Positions 35,809-43,605 of a stretch of 64,000 nucleotides of DNA are shown here, in pieces. Source of the DNA: Streptomyces megasporus (GTDB taxonomy: Bacteria > Actinomycetota > Actinomycetes > Streptomycetales > Streptomycetaceae); NCBI RefSeq assembly GCF_000718985.1, contig NZ_JODL01000020.1:1-64000 (forward strand), in the 5' to 3' direction. The notes beneath the pieces were generated by a model that saw only the letters and a program-made list of their open reading frames with translations, was not told where the DNA came from and did not search any database. The translations under genes and the position numbers were made by a program. Position 1 is the first letter of the stretch. Every line of letters starts with the position of its first letter.

Positions 35809-36777
35809 GTGAAGGAAGAGCACGCCCTCTGGCGCGAGGCCGGCATCCGGATCACCGGATACGGCCACTACTACCCGCGCACCAGAGTGGTCAACGAAAC
35901 CGGCGACGATCCCGCGGGCAACGCCGTGGACGCGGCCGTCATCGGCAGGATCGACGTCCGCGCCCGGCACGTCGCCGACGAGGACGAGACTCCGCAGGAC
36001 ATGGCCCGCAGGGCGGCCCGGCAGGCCCTGGACGACGCCGGGGTGGAGCCCGGCGCCGTGGACCTGCTGATCGTCAGCAACTGGACCGACCGGCAGTTCG
36101 TGCCCGAGTTCGGGCCCGTCACCGCCCACCTCCTCGGCGCCGACCGCGCTCTCGCCTTCGACCTGTGCGGCGCCTGCACCGGCTTCGTCCACGGCGTGCA
36201 GACCGCCGCCGCGCTGCTGGCCGCCACCCCGCACTGGACCACCGCCGTCGTCTCCAGCGTGGACCGCTTCTCCCGACGGGTGCGGCCCGGCAGCAAGGGC
36301 GAGCTGATCGTGGGCGACGCCGCCGGAGCCGTCGTCCTCGCCAAGACCCCGGGCGGCGAGCCCGGACTGCTGGACACCCTGCTGATCAGCGACGGCGAGG
36401 CCAGCGACACCGTCACCGTGCTGCCCCCGCAGGGCTGGATCAAGAGCAAGAAGACGCTCGTCGACGTGGCCGTGGCCTCCCACACCGAGGTCGCCGAACG
36501 GATGCTGGCCCGCTCCGGGGTGAAGATGGCCGACATCGACTGGGTGGTCCCGCACCCCGGCACCGGACCGCTGCACGCGGCCGTCCGCGAACGCCTCGGC
36601 ATCCCCGAGGAGCGCTTCGTCACCAACTTCGAGGAGCGGGCCAACACCGGCAGCGCGTCCATCCCGATCGTGCTCTCCGAGATGGCCAAGGACGGCAGGC
36701 TGCGGCCGGGCGACCTCGTCCTGACCCCCACGGTCGGCTCCGGGTGGTTCTACGGGGGGCTCCTGTTCCATGTCTGA
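35809..36777 (+). CDS. KAS III-type ketoacyl synthase (second)
   Basis: A 322-residue FabH-like enzyme clearly different from the first. The triad is intact: Cys in LCGACTGFVHG (about 124), His in VPHPGTGPLH (about 248) and Asn in ERANTGSAS (about 282). The His-loop reads HPGTG in place of the HQAN of FabH, a change seen in secondary-metabolism KAS III proteins. GTG 35809 has GGAAGG about 6 nt upstream. The 120-nt spacer before it is the only sizeable gap in the operon. The start of the next gene overlaps its end by 8 bp. Confidence 0.88.
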   Translation: MKEEHALWREAGIRITGYGHYYPRTRVVNETGDDPAGNAVDAAVIGRIDVRARHVADEDETPQDMARRAARQALDDAGVEPGAVDLLIVSNWTDRQFVPEFGPVTAHLLGADRALAFDLCGACTGFVHGVQTAAALLAATPHWTTAVVSSVDRFSRRVRPGSKGELIVGDAAGAVVLAKTPGGEPGLLDTLLISDGEASDTVTVLPPQGWIKSKKTLVDVAVASHTEVAERMLARSGVKMADIDWVVPHPGTGPLHAAVRERLGIPEERFVTNFEERANTGSASIPIVLSEMAKDGRLRPGDLVLTPTVGSGWFYGGLLFHV

Positions 36778-37594
36778 GCCGATCGCCGGCTCCCCCCGCA
36801 CCGCGCTGGTCACCGGGGGCAGTCGGGGGCTGGGCGCCGCCATCGCGCGGCACCTCGCCCGCGAGGGCTGGCACACCGTCATCTGCGGGCGCTCCGAGGA
36901 GGACCTCGACGCCCGGGTCCGGGAGGCGGCCGAGGAAGGCGTCGAGCTGCACCGCGTCCGCGCCGACGTCACCGACCCGGCCTCCGTGGACGCCCTGTTC
37001 GAGGAGCTGGCGGAGAGCGCCCCGCCCCTGGAGCTGTGCGTCAACAACGCGGGCGGCAACTACTCGCACCGCCTCGTCGGGGTCCGGGAGGGGGACGACC
37101 CCGGGGACAGGGAGCTGAAACCGCACCCCGTCGACACCTGGGAGCGCACGGTGCGGCTCTGCCTCACCGGCGTCTTCCTCGTCGGCCGCCGGGCCGCCGA
37201 GGCGATGCTGCGCGACGGCACGCCGGGCGTCATCGTCAACATCTCCTCCGCCGTCAGCGCCGGCTCCTACGGGCAGTCGGCCTACAGCGCGGCGAAGGCG
37301 GGGGTGGAGTCGCTGACCCGCACCTGGGCGGTGGAGCTGGGCGAGTACGGCATCCGGGCCGTCGCCGTCTCCCCCGGCGTCATCGACGGCGCGGCCCTGC
37401 GCCGCCGCAGCGCGGCCAGCCCGCGCCACGCGGCCTACATGGAGGCCCTGCGCGGGCACGTACCGCTGCGCCGCTGGTGCAGCGAACAGGACATCGCGAC
37501 CACGGTCGCGTTCGCGGCACGGAACACCGCGATAACAGGCACTGTGTTGGAGGTGGACGGTGGCGGACTTCCCAGCCGGGTCGTCGTCGGATGA
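36770..37594 (+). CDS. short-chain dehydrogenase/reductase (SDR 1)
   Basis: A 274-residue classical SDR. The NAD(P) motif VTGGSRGLG (about 15), NNAGG (about 90), catalytic Ser in NISSAVS (about 160) and the YSAAK active site (about 173) are present. The end GTVLEVDGGG is typical. It is likely an NADPH-dependent beta-ketoacyl reductase acting on the products of the ketosynthases. It overlaps both neighbours. An acidic insert (about 100-118) between NNAGG and the helix that follows is unusual for the family. Confidence 0.88.
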   Translation: MSEPIAGSPRTALVTGGSRGLGAAIARHLAREGWHTVICGRSEEDLDARVREAAEEGVELHRVRADVTDPASVDALFEELAESAPPLELCVNNAGGNYSHRLVGVREGDDPGDRELKPHPVDTWERTVRLCLTGVFLVGRRAAEAMLRDGTPGVIVNISSAVSAGSYGQSAYSAAKAGVESLTRTWAVELGEYGIRAVAVSPGVIDGAALRRRSAASPRHAAYMEALRGHVPLRRWCSEQDIATTVAFAARNTAITGTVLEVDGGGLPSRVVVG

Positions 37595-38507
37595 CAGCGT
37601 GAACGGTACGCGGACCGCGGACCGGACGGTGGGGCACGAGTACGGCAGCGGCTTCGCCGCGGACCGGACGGTGGGGCACGAGTACGGCAGCGGCTTCGCC
37701 GCGGACCTGTTCGCCGGGCGCACCGCCCTGGTGACGGGCGCCAGCAGCGGCATCGGCGAGGTCATCGCCCGGATGCTCGCCGCGCACGGCGCGCGGGTGG
37801 CCCTGCTGGCGCGCAACGAGGAGTCGCTGCGCCGGATCGCCAAGGAGATCGCCGAGGCCGGGGGCCACGCCGTCCCCACGCCGGCGGACCTCACCGACAC
37901 CACCGCCGTCCGCGCGGCGGTGGCCGAGGCCGCGCGGGAACTCGGACCGCTCGACCACCTGGTGCACTGCGCCGGGGAGGCCCGTGACCAGGCGTTCCTG
38001 TGCGACCTGCCCGAGGAGCAGTGGACCCGCACCCTGGAGACCAACCTGACCGGCGCCTTCCGGGTGTGCCGCGAGGTGGTGCCGGGGATGATGGAGCGCC
38101 GCAGCGGCGGCATCGTCATCGTCTCCTCCATCGCCGGCAAGCGCGGGCTGCCGGCCAACACCGCCTACTGCGCGTCCAAGTTCGGCCTCAACGGCCTCAC
38201 CCAGGCGCTCGCCGCCGAACTCGGCGTCTTCAACATCCGGGTCAACGCCGTCTGCCCGGGGCTCACCGACAGCCCCGCGGCCACCGACGGCGGCCGGTAC
38301 GGCGACGCGTTCATGGCCAGCCTCGCCCGGCACCACGGGCCGGCCGACCTCACCTGGGAGCGCTACCTGCGCCGGGCCGTGCGCAGCACGGTGCTGCGCA
38401 GGCTGGTCCGCCCCGAGGAGGTCGCCACGCAGGTGCTCTACCTGCTCTCCGACATGTCGGGCGGGATGACCGGCCAGGCCGTCAACGTCGACGCGGGGGC
38501 GCTGTGA
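37560..38507 (+). CDS. short-chain dehydrogenase/reductase (SDR 2) with duplicated N-terminus
   Basis: A 315-residue SDR resembling FabG-type ketoreductases, with VTGASSGIG (about 58), HCAGE (about 138), Ser in IVSSIAG (about 186) and YCASK (about 201) plus VNAVCPG. The start is uncertain: GTG 37560 has GGAGG 6 nt upstream but overlaps SDR 1 by 35 nt, while GTG 37599 avoids this. The N-terminal tail ahead of the Rossmann fold contains a perfect 14-residue tandem duplication (ADRTVGHEYGSGFA twice) coming from a 42-bp DNA repeat. The duplication lies outside the catalytic fold and probably does not matter for activity. Confidence 0.87.
   Translation: MADFPAGSSSDDSVNGTRTADRTVGHEYGSGFAADRTVGHEYGSGFAADLFAGRTALVTGASSGIGEVIARMLAAHGARVALLARNEESLRRIAKEIAEAGGHAVPTPADLTDTTAVRAAVAEAARELGPLDHLVHCAGEARDQAFLCDLPEEQWTRTLETNLTGAFRVCREVVPGMMERRSGGIVIVSSIAGKRGLPANTAYCASKFGLNGLTQALAAELGVFNIRVNAVCPGLTDSPAATDGGRYGDAFMASLARHHGPADLTWERYLRRAVRSTVLRRLVRPEEVATQVLYLLSDMSGGMTGQAVNVDAGAL
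37617..37706 (+). repeat. 42-bp perfect tandem duplication
   Basis: Two identical 42-bp copies (37617-37658, 37659-37700) followed by 6 nt of a third lie inside the 5' end of SDR 2. The unit is a multiple of three, so the frame is kept. Perfect identity suggests a recent event. Confidence 0.9.
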
Positions 38508-39826
38508 GACCGCGTCGCGACGCCCGGGACGTGCTGGTCACCGGGATGGGCTTCTGCCTGCCCGGTGGCCCGCACGCCCCGACGGTCACCGCCGAGGACG
38601 TGTGGCGCACCGCGTCCGCCGGAATCAGCCACCTCGACAACGACGGGCTGTTCCACGGCATCGTGCACGGCGCCGCCGAGGTGTTCCGCGAGCGCGTCCC
38701 GGAGATCCCGCGGCGTCACCTGCGCAGCTACGCCGACGTGCACCTGTACGGCCTGATCTCGCTGGACGAGGCCTGCCGCGACGCCGGGCTGGACTTCCGT
38801 GCCGGCGACCTCGCCCCGGCGGCGGTGCTCACCGCCCGCGCCGGGGTCGACAGCAACTACGACAGTTACCGGGCGTGGCACGACGCCGATCCGGAGACCA
38901 TCGACCCGGCGGACGCCAAGTCCCTGTTCGTCCGGCTGGTCATCGCGGGCACCTCCAGCGACGTCGGGTCCGTGCAGGCGTCCCTGTGCGGCAGCACCGG
39001 CCCCAGCTACACGGTTAGCTGCGGCTGCGCGTCCTCCGCCGTCCTGCTGGGCTCGGCCCGGCACCTGATCGCCTCCGGCCAGGTGGACCTGGCCGTGGTG
39101 ACGGGGGTGGACCGCTTCGACACCGAGCGGGTCCTGCACGGCGACCGGCTGCGCCGGGTCGCCGAGCGCGGCGGCATCACCGTCCGCCACAACGACGAGC
39201 CGCCGGCCGCGCCCCGGCACGACCGCCCGATGCGCCCGTACGACGCGGAGGGCGACTGCATGAACTACGGGGACGGCTCGGTGACGCTGATCCTGGAGAG
39301 CCGGGAGCACGCCGAGCGGCGCGGCGCCCGCCCGCACGGCGCCCTCCTCTCCCAGGTCACCACCCGCAGCGGGTTGGGCAGCGCCGTCGGGATCGACACC
39401 AGCGGCCGGGGGCTGGCGGACGCCGCGCGCCGCTGCCTGGCCGAGACGGGCACCGAGCTGTCCGAGGTGCCCTACATCAACGGCGGCGCCGAGGGCGACC
39501 GGCTGTTCACCCGCATCGAGGCCAACGCCGTGCGGGAGCTGTACGGGGAGCGGTCCGCCGAGGTGCTGGTCAGCTCGCAGGAGGCGTGCTTCGGCCACAG
39601 CGGGGCGCCGCTGGGCAACCTGGGGGCCGCCCTGTCGCTGATGATGATGCGCCGCGGACAGGTCTGTCCCACCGCCAACTGCGACCGGCCCTCGCCGGTG
39701 TGCACCTTCGACCCCGTGCCCGGCGACAAGCCCCGCGAGCTGGAGTTCTCCAGGGCGTTGAGCTTCAACTACCAGATCGGCGGGGTCAACAGCGCGCTCC
39801 TGCTGGGCGGTGACGATGTCCTCTGA
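38504..39826 (+). CDS. ketosynthase-like protein lacking first catalytic His (KS 2)
   Basis: A 440-residue thiolase-fold protein related to KAS II. The nucleophile Cys is kept in VSCGCASS (about 173). The first catalytic His of the NAHGTGT motif is replaced (INGGAEGD, about 328), and the Lys before the second His is also gone (SSQEACFGH), though that second His remains. This pattern would disable normal decarboxylative condensation while leaving acyl transfer from Cys possible. It is the first of a translationally coupled pair with KS 3. The pair recalls KS/chain-length-factor pairs, but both members keep the Cys. Confidence 0.82.
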   Translation: MRPRRDARDVLVTGMGFCLPGGPHAPTVTAEDVWRTASAGISHLDNDGLFHGIVHGAAEVFRERVPEIPRRHLRSYADVHLYGLISLDEACRDAGLDFRAGDLAPAAVLTARAGVDSNYDSYRAWHDADPETIDPADAKSLFVRLVIAGTSSDVGSVQASLCGSTGPSYTVSCGCASSAVLLGSARHLIASGQVDLAVVTGVDRFDTERVLHGDRLRRVAERGGITVRHNDEPPAAPRHDRPMRPYDAEGDCMNYGDGSVTLILESREHAERRGARPHGALLSQVTTRSGLGSAVGIDTSGRGLADAARRCLAETGTELSEVPYINGGAEGDRLFTRIEANAVRELYGERSAEVLVSSQEACFGHSGAPLGNLGAALSLMMMRRGQVCPTANCDRPSPVCTFDPVPGDKPRELEFSRALSFNYQIGGVNSALLLGGDDVL

Positions 39827-41147
39827 GCCCCTGTCCTCCGAGTCCCGTGGGGGCCGTGGGACCGGCGCCGTCCCGCCCCCGGAACTGTGGCTGGCCGGCG
39901 CCGGGATGGTGCTGCCCGGCCCCGGCGGGGTCGCCTGCACGGACCTGGACACCTTCTGGAAGACGGTCGGCGACGGGACCGTCTGCCTGTCCCCCTACGA
40001 CCGTCCGGGGCTGCCGCTGCGCATCGCCGGCCTGGTCCGCGGCTGGGACCCGGTGGCCGCCCTGCCGGTGGCCGAGAAGACCGTGTCGCGCTCCTCCCGC
40101 GCCGCCCTGCTCGCCATGGGCGCCGTGCACGGGGCCCTGGAGAACGCGGGGCTGTCCCCGGCGGACCTCGATCCCGAGCGCACCGTGTTCGTCGCCTCCT
40201 CCCTGCAGTTCGCCTTCCCGGAGACCGAGCGGTACTACGCCACCGTCCACGCCGAGGGGCCCGCGGCGCTCGGCATGGCCTACTGGATGACGGGCACCCC
40301 GCCGAGCGTCATCGGCGCCGTCTCCTCGGCCCTGGGCATCCCGTGCCCCACCCTGAGCGTCGCCGGGTCCTGCAACGTCGCCCTGCGGGCCCTGCACGTG
40401 GTGCAGCAGATGTTCCGCTGCGGGGACGTGGACCGGGCGGTGGTGGTGGGCGTCGACGAGACCACCGACCCGGTGTTCGTCGCGGGCACCTCCCACACCG
40501 GCAGGAGCGGCTACCGGGCGTCCTCGCTCTCCGACGACCCCGGCGACGTGCGCCCCCACGACCGGGTGCAGACGGGCAACGCCACCGGGGAGGGGGCGAT
40601 CGCCGTCGTCCTGGAGAACGACCGCGCCCGGCCGGGAGGCGGCCGGGGCCTGCGTCACCGGATGCACCTGCACAGCTCCCGCAGCAACGGACCGTCCACC
40701 GTGGCCACGGGCCCGCCCGACAACGTGGCCGGGGACGTCGCCGCGGTGCTCCGCTCCAGCGGACGCTCCCTGGGCGACCTGGCGTTCGTCAACGACTACG
40801 CCGACGGCAACCGCTTCGTCGAGGACCACCTGTGCGAGGCGCTGACCCTGGTCCGCGAGACCACCGGCCACACCGGCGAACTGCTGCTCACCAACCAGGA
40901 GGCGGTGTTCGGCCACGTGGCCGGCACCGGCGGGCTGGTCAAGCTGCTGTCCAGCCTGCTGATGCTGCACCACGGGCACATCGCCCCCAGTGCCAACTGC
41001 CGCACCCCCTACGACCGTCTGCCGGGCCGACCGGTGCCCGCCGGCGGTCTGCCCACGAGCGGGGACGCGGCCCTGGTGCTGTCCTCCGGCGCGGGCGGGG
41101 ACGCCACCAGCATGATCGTCGAACTCGAAGGGGGCGAACTGCCGTGA
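39816..41147 (+). CDS. ketosynthase-like protein lacking first catalytic His (KS 3)
   Basis: A 443-residue partner of KS 2, overlapping it by 11 bp (GTG 39810 is another possible start). The Cys is present in SVAGSCNVAL (about 188). The first His is replaced by Tyr (VNDYADGN, about 328), and Lys before the second His is lost (TNQEAVFGH). KS 2 and KS 3 are likely to form a heterodimer. Loss of the same residues in both points to a shared non-decarboxylating reaction, such as ester formation, rather than decay of one subunit. The function is inferred from residues only. Confidence 0.8.
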   Translation: MSSEPLSSESRGGRGTGAVPPPELWLAGAGMVLPGPGGVACTDLDTFWKTVGDGTVCLSPYDRPGLPLRIAGLVRGWDPVAALPVAEKTVSRSSRAALLAMGAVHGALENAGLSPADLDPERTVFVASSLQFAFPETERYYATVHAEGPAALGMAYWMTGTPPSVIGAVSSALGIPCPTLSVAGSCNVALRALHVVQQMFRCGDVDRAVVVGVDETTDPVFVAGTSHTGRSGYRASSLSDDPGDVRPHDRVQTGNATGEGAIAVVLENDRARPGGGRGLRHRMHLHSSRSNGPSTVATGPPDNVAGDVAAVLRSSGRSLGDLAFVNDYADGNRFVEDHLCEALTLVRETTGHTGELLLTNQEAVFGHVAGTGGLVKLLSSLLMLHHGHIAPSANCRTPYDRLPGRPVPAGGLPTSGDAALVLSSGAGGDATSMIVELEGGELP

Positions 41148-42736
41148 ACGCCAGGACCGGTGCACCGAGCGCACCACGGACACCCGAGACGCCCGAGCAG
41201 TGGGCCGCCCTGCGCGCCCCGCTCGGTTCGCTCGCGGTCCTCGACACCTCCGGCTCCGGGCCGGGCGCGGCGGGCCGGGCGGACGGGGCGGACGAGATCG
41301 CCGGCGCCCTGGGCGCCGGCGGGTTGCGGGTCCTCCGGGCCGCCGACCCGGAGGAGGACGCCCGGGCCGACGTCTACTGCGCGCTGCTCGTCGGCAACGA
41401 CGCGCTGGGCTGCGCCGACCCCTCGCCGGGGCTGGACCGCCCGCGCATCCGGCGGGTGGCCGAGGCCATGGCCGACCGGGGCGCCGGGCGGCTGGTGCTG
41501 GTGACGGACGCCTCGTCCGACACCCACCTCGGCAGCGACCCGGACCGGCACGGCGGGCTGGCGGCCGACCGGGCCTGGTGGCAGCGGCTCGCCGCCTCCC
41601 TCGCCCCGCGCGGGGTGGTCGCCAACACCGTCCAGGTCGGCCACGCGCCCTTCCTGGGACACCGGTTGGCCGCCGACCGGGCCGCCGGGCTGCTCCGCTA
41701 CCAGGCGCTGCGGCGGCCCACCGCGCCCGAGGACGTCGCCTCGTGCCTGAGCCTGCTGACCTCCCGGGGCTGCTCCTACCTGGTGGCGGAGACCCTGCGG
41801 GCGGACGGGGGCATGGACCTGGGGGTCATCCCCGCCATCCGCGACGACCAGGAGCGCCGTCCGGCCGCTCCCGCCCGGCGGCCCACCGCGCCGCCCGTGC
41901 CGCCGGGCGCGGCCGGCTCCCGCGACTTCGAGGGGCTCCGGGTCCTGATCGCCGGCGCCAGCAGCGGCATCGGCCGCGCCTGCGCACTCCACCTCGCCGA
42001 GCGCGGCGCGGACGTGGTGCTCGCCGCCCGCCGCACCACCGAACTGGAGGCCGTGGCCCATGCGGTGGAGGGATTCGGCCGTCGGGCCCACATCCTGCGC
42101 TGCGACCTGGCGGACGCCGACGAGGCCGGCGATCTGGCCGGTCTCGCCTGGAAGGCCGCCGAGCGCCTGGACTGCCTGCTGTACGCGGCCGGACACCTGG
42201 GGTTCGCCTCCGGTCCCGGGGACGGCCCCGGGGAGACGGACCCCGCCCGCACCACCTTCGCGGTGAACCTCCGGAGTTTCGTCACGGTGACCGATGAGTT
42301 GGCGGCCCGTTGGGCGGACGCCGGGATCCGCGGCTCCGTCGCCGGGGTGGCCTCCGTGAGCAGCACCTTCTCCCCCGTCCCTCACCTGGAGCACTACGGC
42401 GCCAGCAAGGCCGCGATGATCCAGTACGCGCGCTGCCTGGCCGTCTCGCGCGCCCGGTTCGGCATCCGGGCCAACTGCGTGGCGCCCGGCATCATCGACA
42501 CGCCGATGGGGGACGCGGCCGGCCCGGAGCACCGGCGTGGCTGGATCAGTCGGATTCCCGCCGGGCGGGTCGGCCGGCCGCACGAGGTGGCCACGGTGCT
42601 GGGGCACCTCCTCAGCCCGTCCGCGGCCCACCTCACCGGTGTCGCGCCCCGGGTGGACGGCGGTTTCGGCCTGCTCGGCGCGGCGCCCCTGTGGAACGCC
42701 GCCGACGGCTCCCTCGGGCAGGAGGCGGGACGGTGA
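41144..42736 (+). CDS. double SDR fusion: degenerate N-half, intact C-half
   Basis: A 530-residue protein made of two SDR-like halves. The first (about 1-245) keeps the fold-like pattern (RLVLVTDASSD, GVVANTVQVG, SYLVAETLRADGG) but lacks the glycine-rich NAD(P) loop and the YxxxK pair. It is probably structural or ligand-binding. The second (about 265-530) is a full SDR with AGASSGIG (about 272), Ser in ASVSSTF (about 410) and YGASK (about 422). The arrangement resembles fused pseudo-SDR/SDR reductases of other actinobacterial pathways. The start overlaps the KS 3 stop in GTGA. Confidence 0.82.
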   Translation: MNARTGAPSAPRTPETPEQWAALRAPLGSLAVLDTSGSGPGAAGRADGADEIAGALGAGGLRVLRAADPEEDARADVYCALLVGNDALGCADPSPGLDRPRIRRVAEAMADRGAGRLVLVTDASSDTHLGSDPDRHGGLAADRAWWQRLAASLAPRGVVANTVQVGHAPFLGHRLAADRAAGLLRYQALRRPTAPEDVASCLSLLTSRGCSYLVAETLRADGGMDLGVIPAIRDDQERRPAAPARRPTAPPVPPGAAGSRDFEGLRVLIAGASSGIGRACALHLAERGADVVLAARRTTELEAVAHAVEGFGRRAHILRCDLADADEAGDLAGLAWKAAERLDCLLYAAGHLGFASGPGDGPGETDPARTTFAVNLRSFVTVTDELAARWADAGIRGSVAGVASVSSTFSPVPHLEHYGASKAAMIQYARCLAVSRARFGIRANCVAPGIIDTPMGDAAGPEHRRGWISRIPAGRVGRPHEVATVLGHLLSPSAAHLTGVAPRVDGGFGLLGAAPLWNAADGSLGQEAGR

Positions 42737-43605
42737 GCGGGTCCGTGGACGAGGCGCGGCCGGGGCCCTCGGTGGCGCTGGTCGCCGGGGCGTCGTCGGG
42801 CATCGGCGCCGCCACCGCCGTGGCGCTCGCCGCGCCGGGCACCTCGGTGGCGCTGGTCGGTCGGCGCGCCGCCGAACTGGCGGAGACGGCCGCCGCCGTG
42901 CGCGCCCGCGGCGGCCGGGCCCTGGAGCTCCGCGTCGACCTGGGCGCCGACGACGGGCCGGCCGAGGCGGTGTCCCGCACCGAGGCGGAGCTCGGCCCGG
43001 TGGACCTGCTGGTGTGCAGCGCCGCCGCGATCCGTCTGTCCCGGGTGCACGAGACCGATCCCCGGCACTGGGAGCGGCAGTTGCGGCTCAACCTGACCGT
43101 GCCGTTCCTGCTGGCCCGTCTGGTGCTGCCCGGCATGCGCGCCCGGCGGCGCGGCTGGATCGTCAACATCGGCTCGGGCGTGGGCGCCGAGGTCGTCCCC
43201 GGCAGCGGCGCGTACGGCGTCAGCAAGCACGCGCTCAACCGGCTGACCGAGCTGATCCACCAGGAGAACCGCGACCACGGGATCCGTGCCGTGGCGGTCA
43301 GTCCCGGCTGGGTGGACACCCGGCTGGCCGCCCGCCCCGAGGGGCTGGGGGTGGAGCGCGAGGAGCTCCTCACCCCGGAGGACATCGCGGAGACCGTGGC
43401 GTGGCTGGTGTCCCGGCCCGCCCGGGTCAGCACCGGCCCCCTGCTGCGGGTGGAGCCCACGGCCGGCCGCGCCGACGCGGCGGCGGCCATGACCCGTCAC
43501 CTCGCCCTCGCCTCCGGCGAATCCGGTGGATCCGGTGGACCCGGTGGATCCGGTGAGTCCGGCGCATCCGGTGAGTCCGGCGAAAGGGAGAACGGCACTC
43601 GATGA
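42733..43605 (+). CDS. short-chain dehydrogenase/reductase (SDR 3) with Gly/Ser tail
   Basis: A 290-residue SDR with AGASSGIG (about 20), SAAAI near residue 97 in place of NNAG, Ser in NIGSG (about 141) and YGVSK (about 156). It probably reduces a ketoacyl intermediate. The last 30 residues are an unusual SGE/SGG repeat tail encoded by eight 9-bp units, likely flexible and dispensable. GTGA overlap joins it to the double SDR upstream, and its stop overlaps the CocE-ligase start in ATGA. Confidence 0.87.
   Translation: MSGSVDEARPGPSVALVAGASSGIGAATAVALAAPGTSVALVGRRAAELAETAAAVRARGGRALELRVDLGADDGPAEAVSRTEAELGPVDLLVCSAAAIRLSRVHETDPRHWERQLRLNLTVPFLLARLVLPGMRARRRGWIVNIGSGVGAEVVPGSGAYGVSKHALNRLTELIHQENRDHGIRAVAVSPGWVDTRLAARPEGLGVEREELLTPEDIAETVAWLVSRPARVSTGPLLRVEPTAGRADAAAAMTRHLALASGESGGSGGPGGSGESGASGESGERENGTR
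43513..43584 (+). repeat. eight tandem 9-bp repeats
   Basis: Eight units with consensus TCCGGYGRN run without interruption and encode the Ser-Gly-X tail of SDR 3. The unit keeps the frame, so copy number could vary between strains without harm. Confidence 0.85.

Noticed and set aside
43513..43584. Possible CRISPR array
   Set aside because: The 9-bp units are contiguous with no spacers and encode a Ser-Gly-X protein tail.
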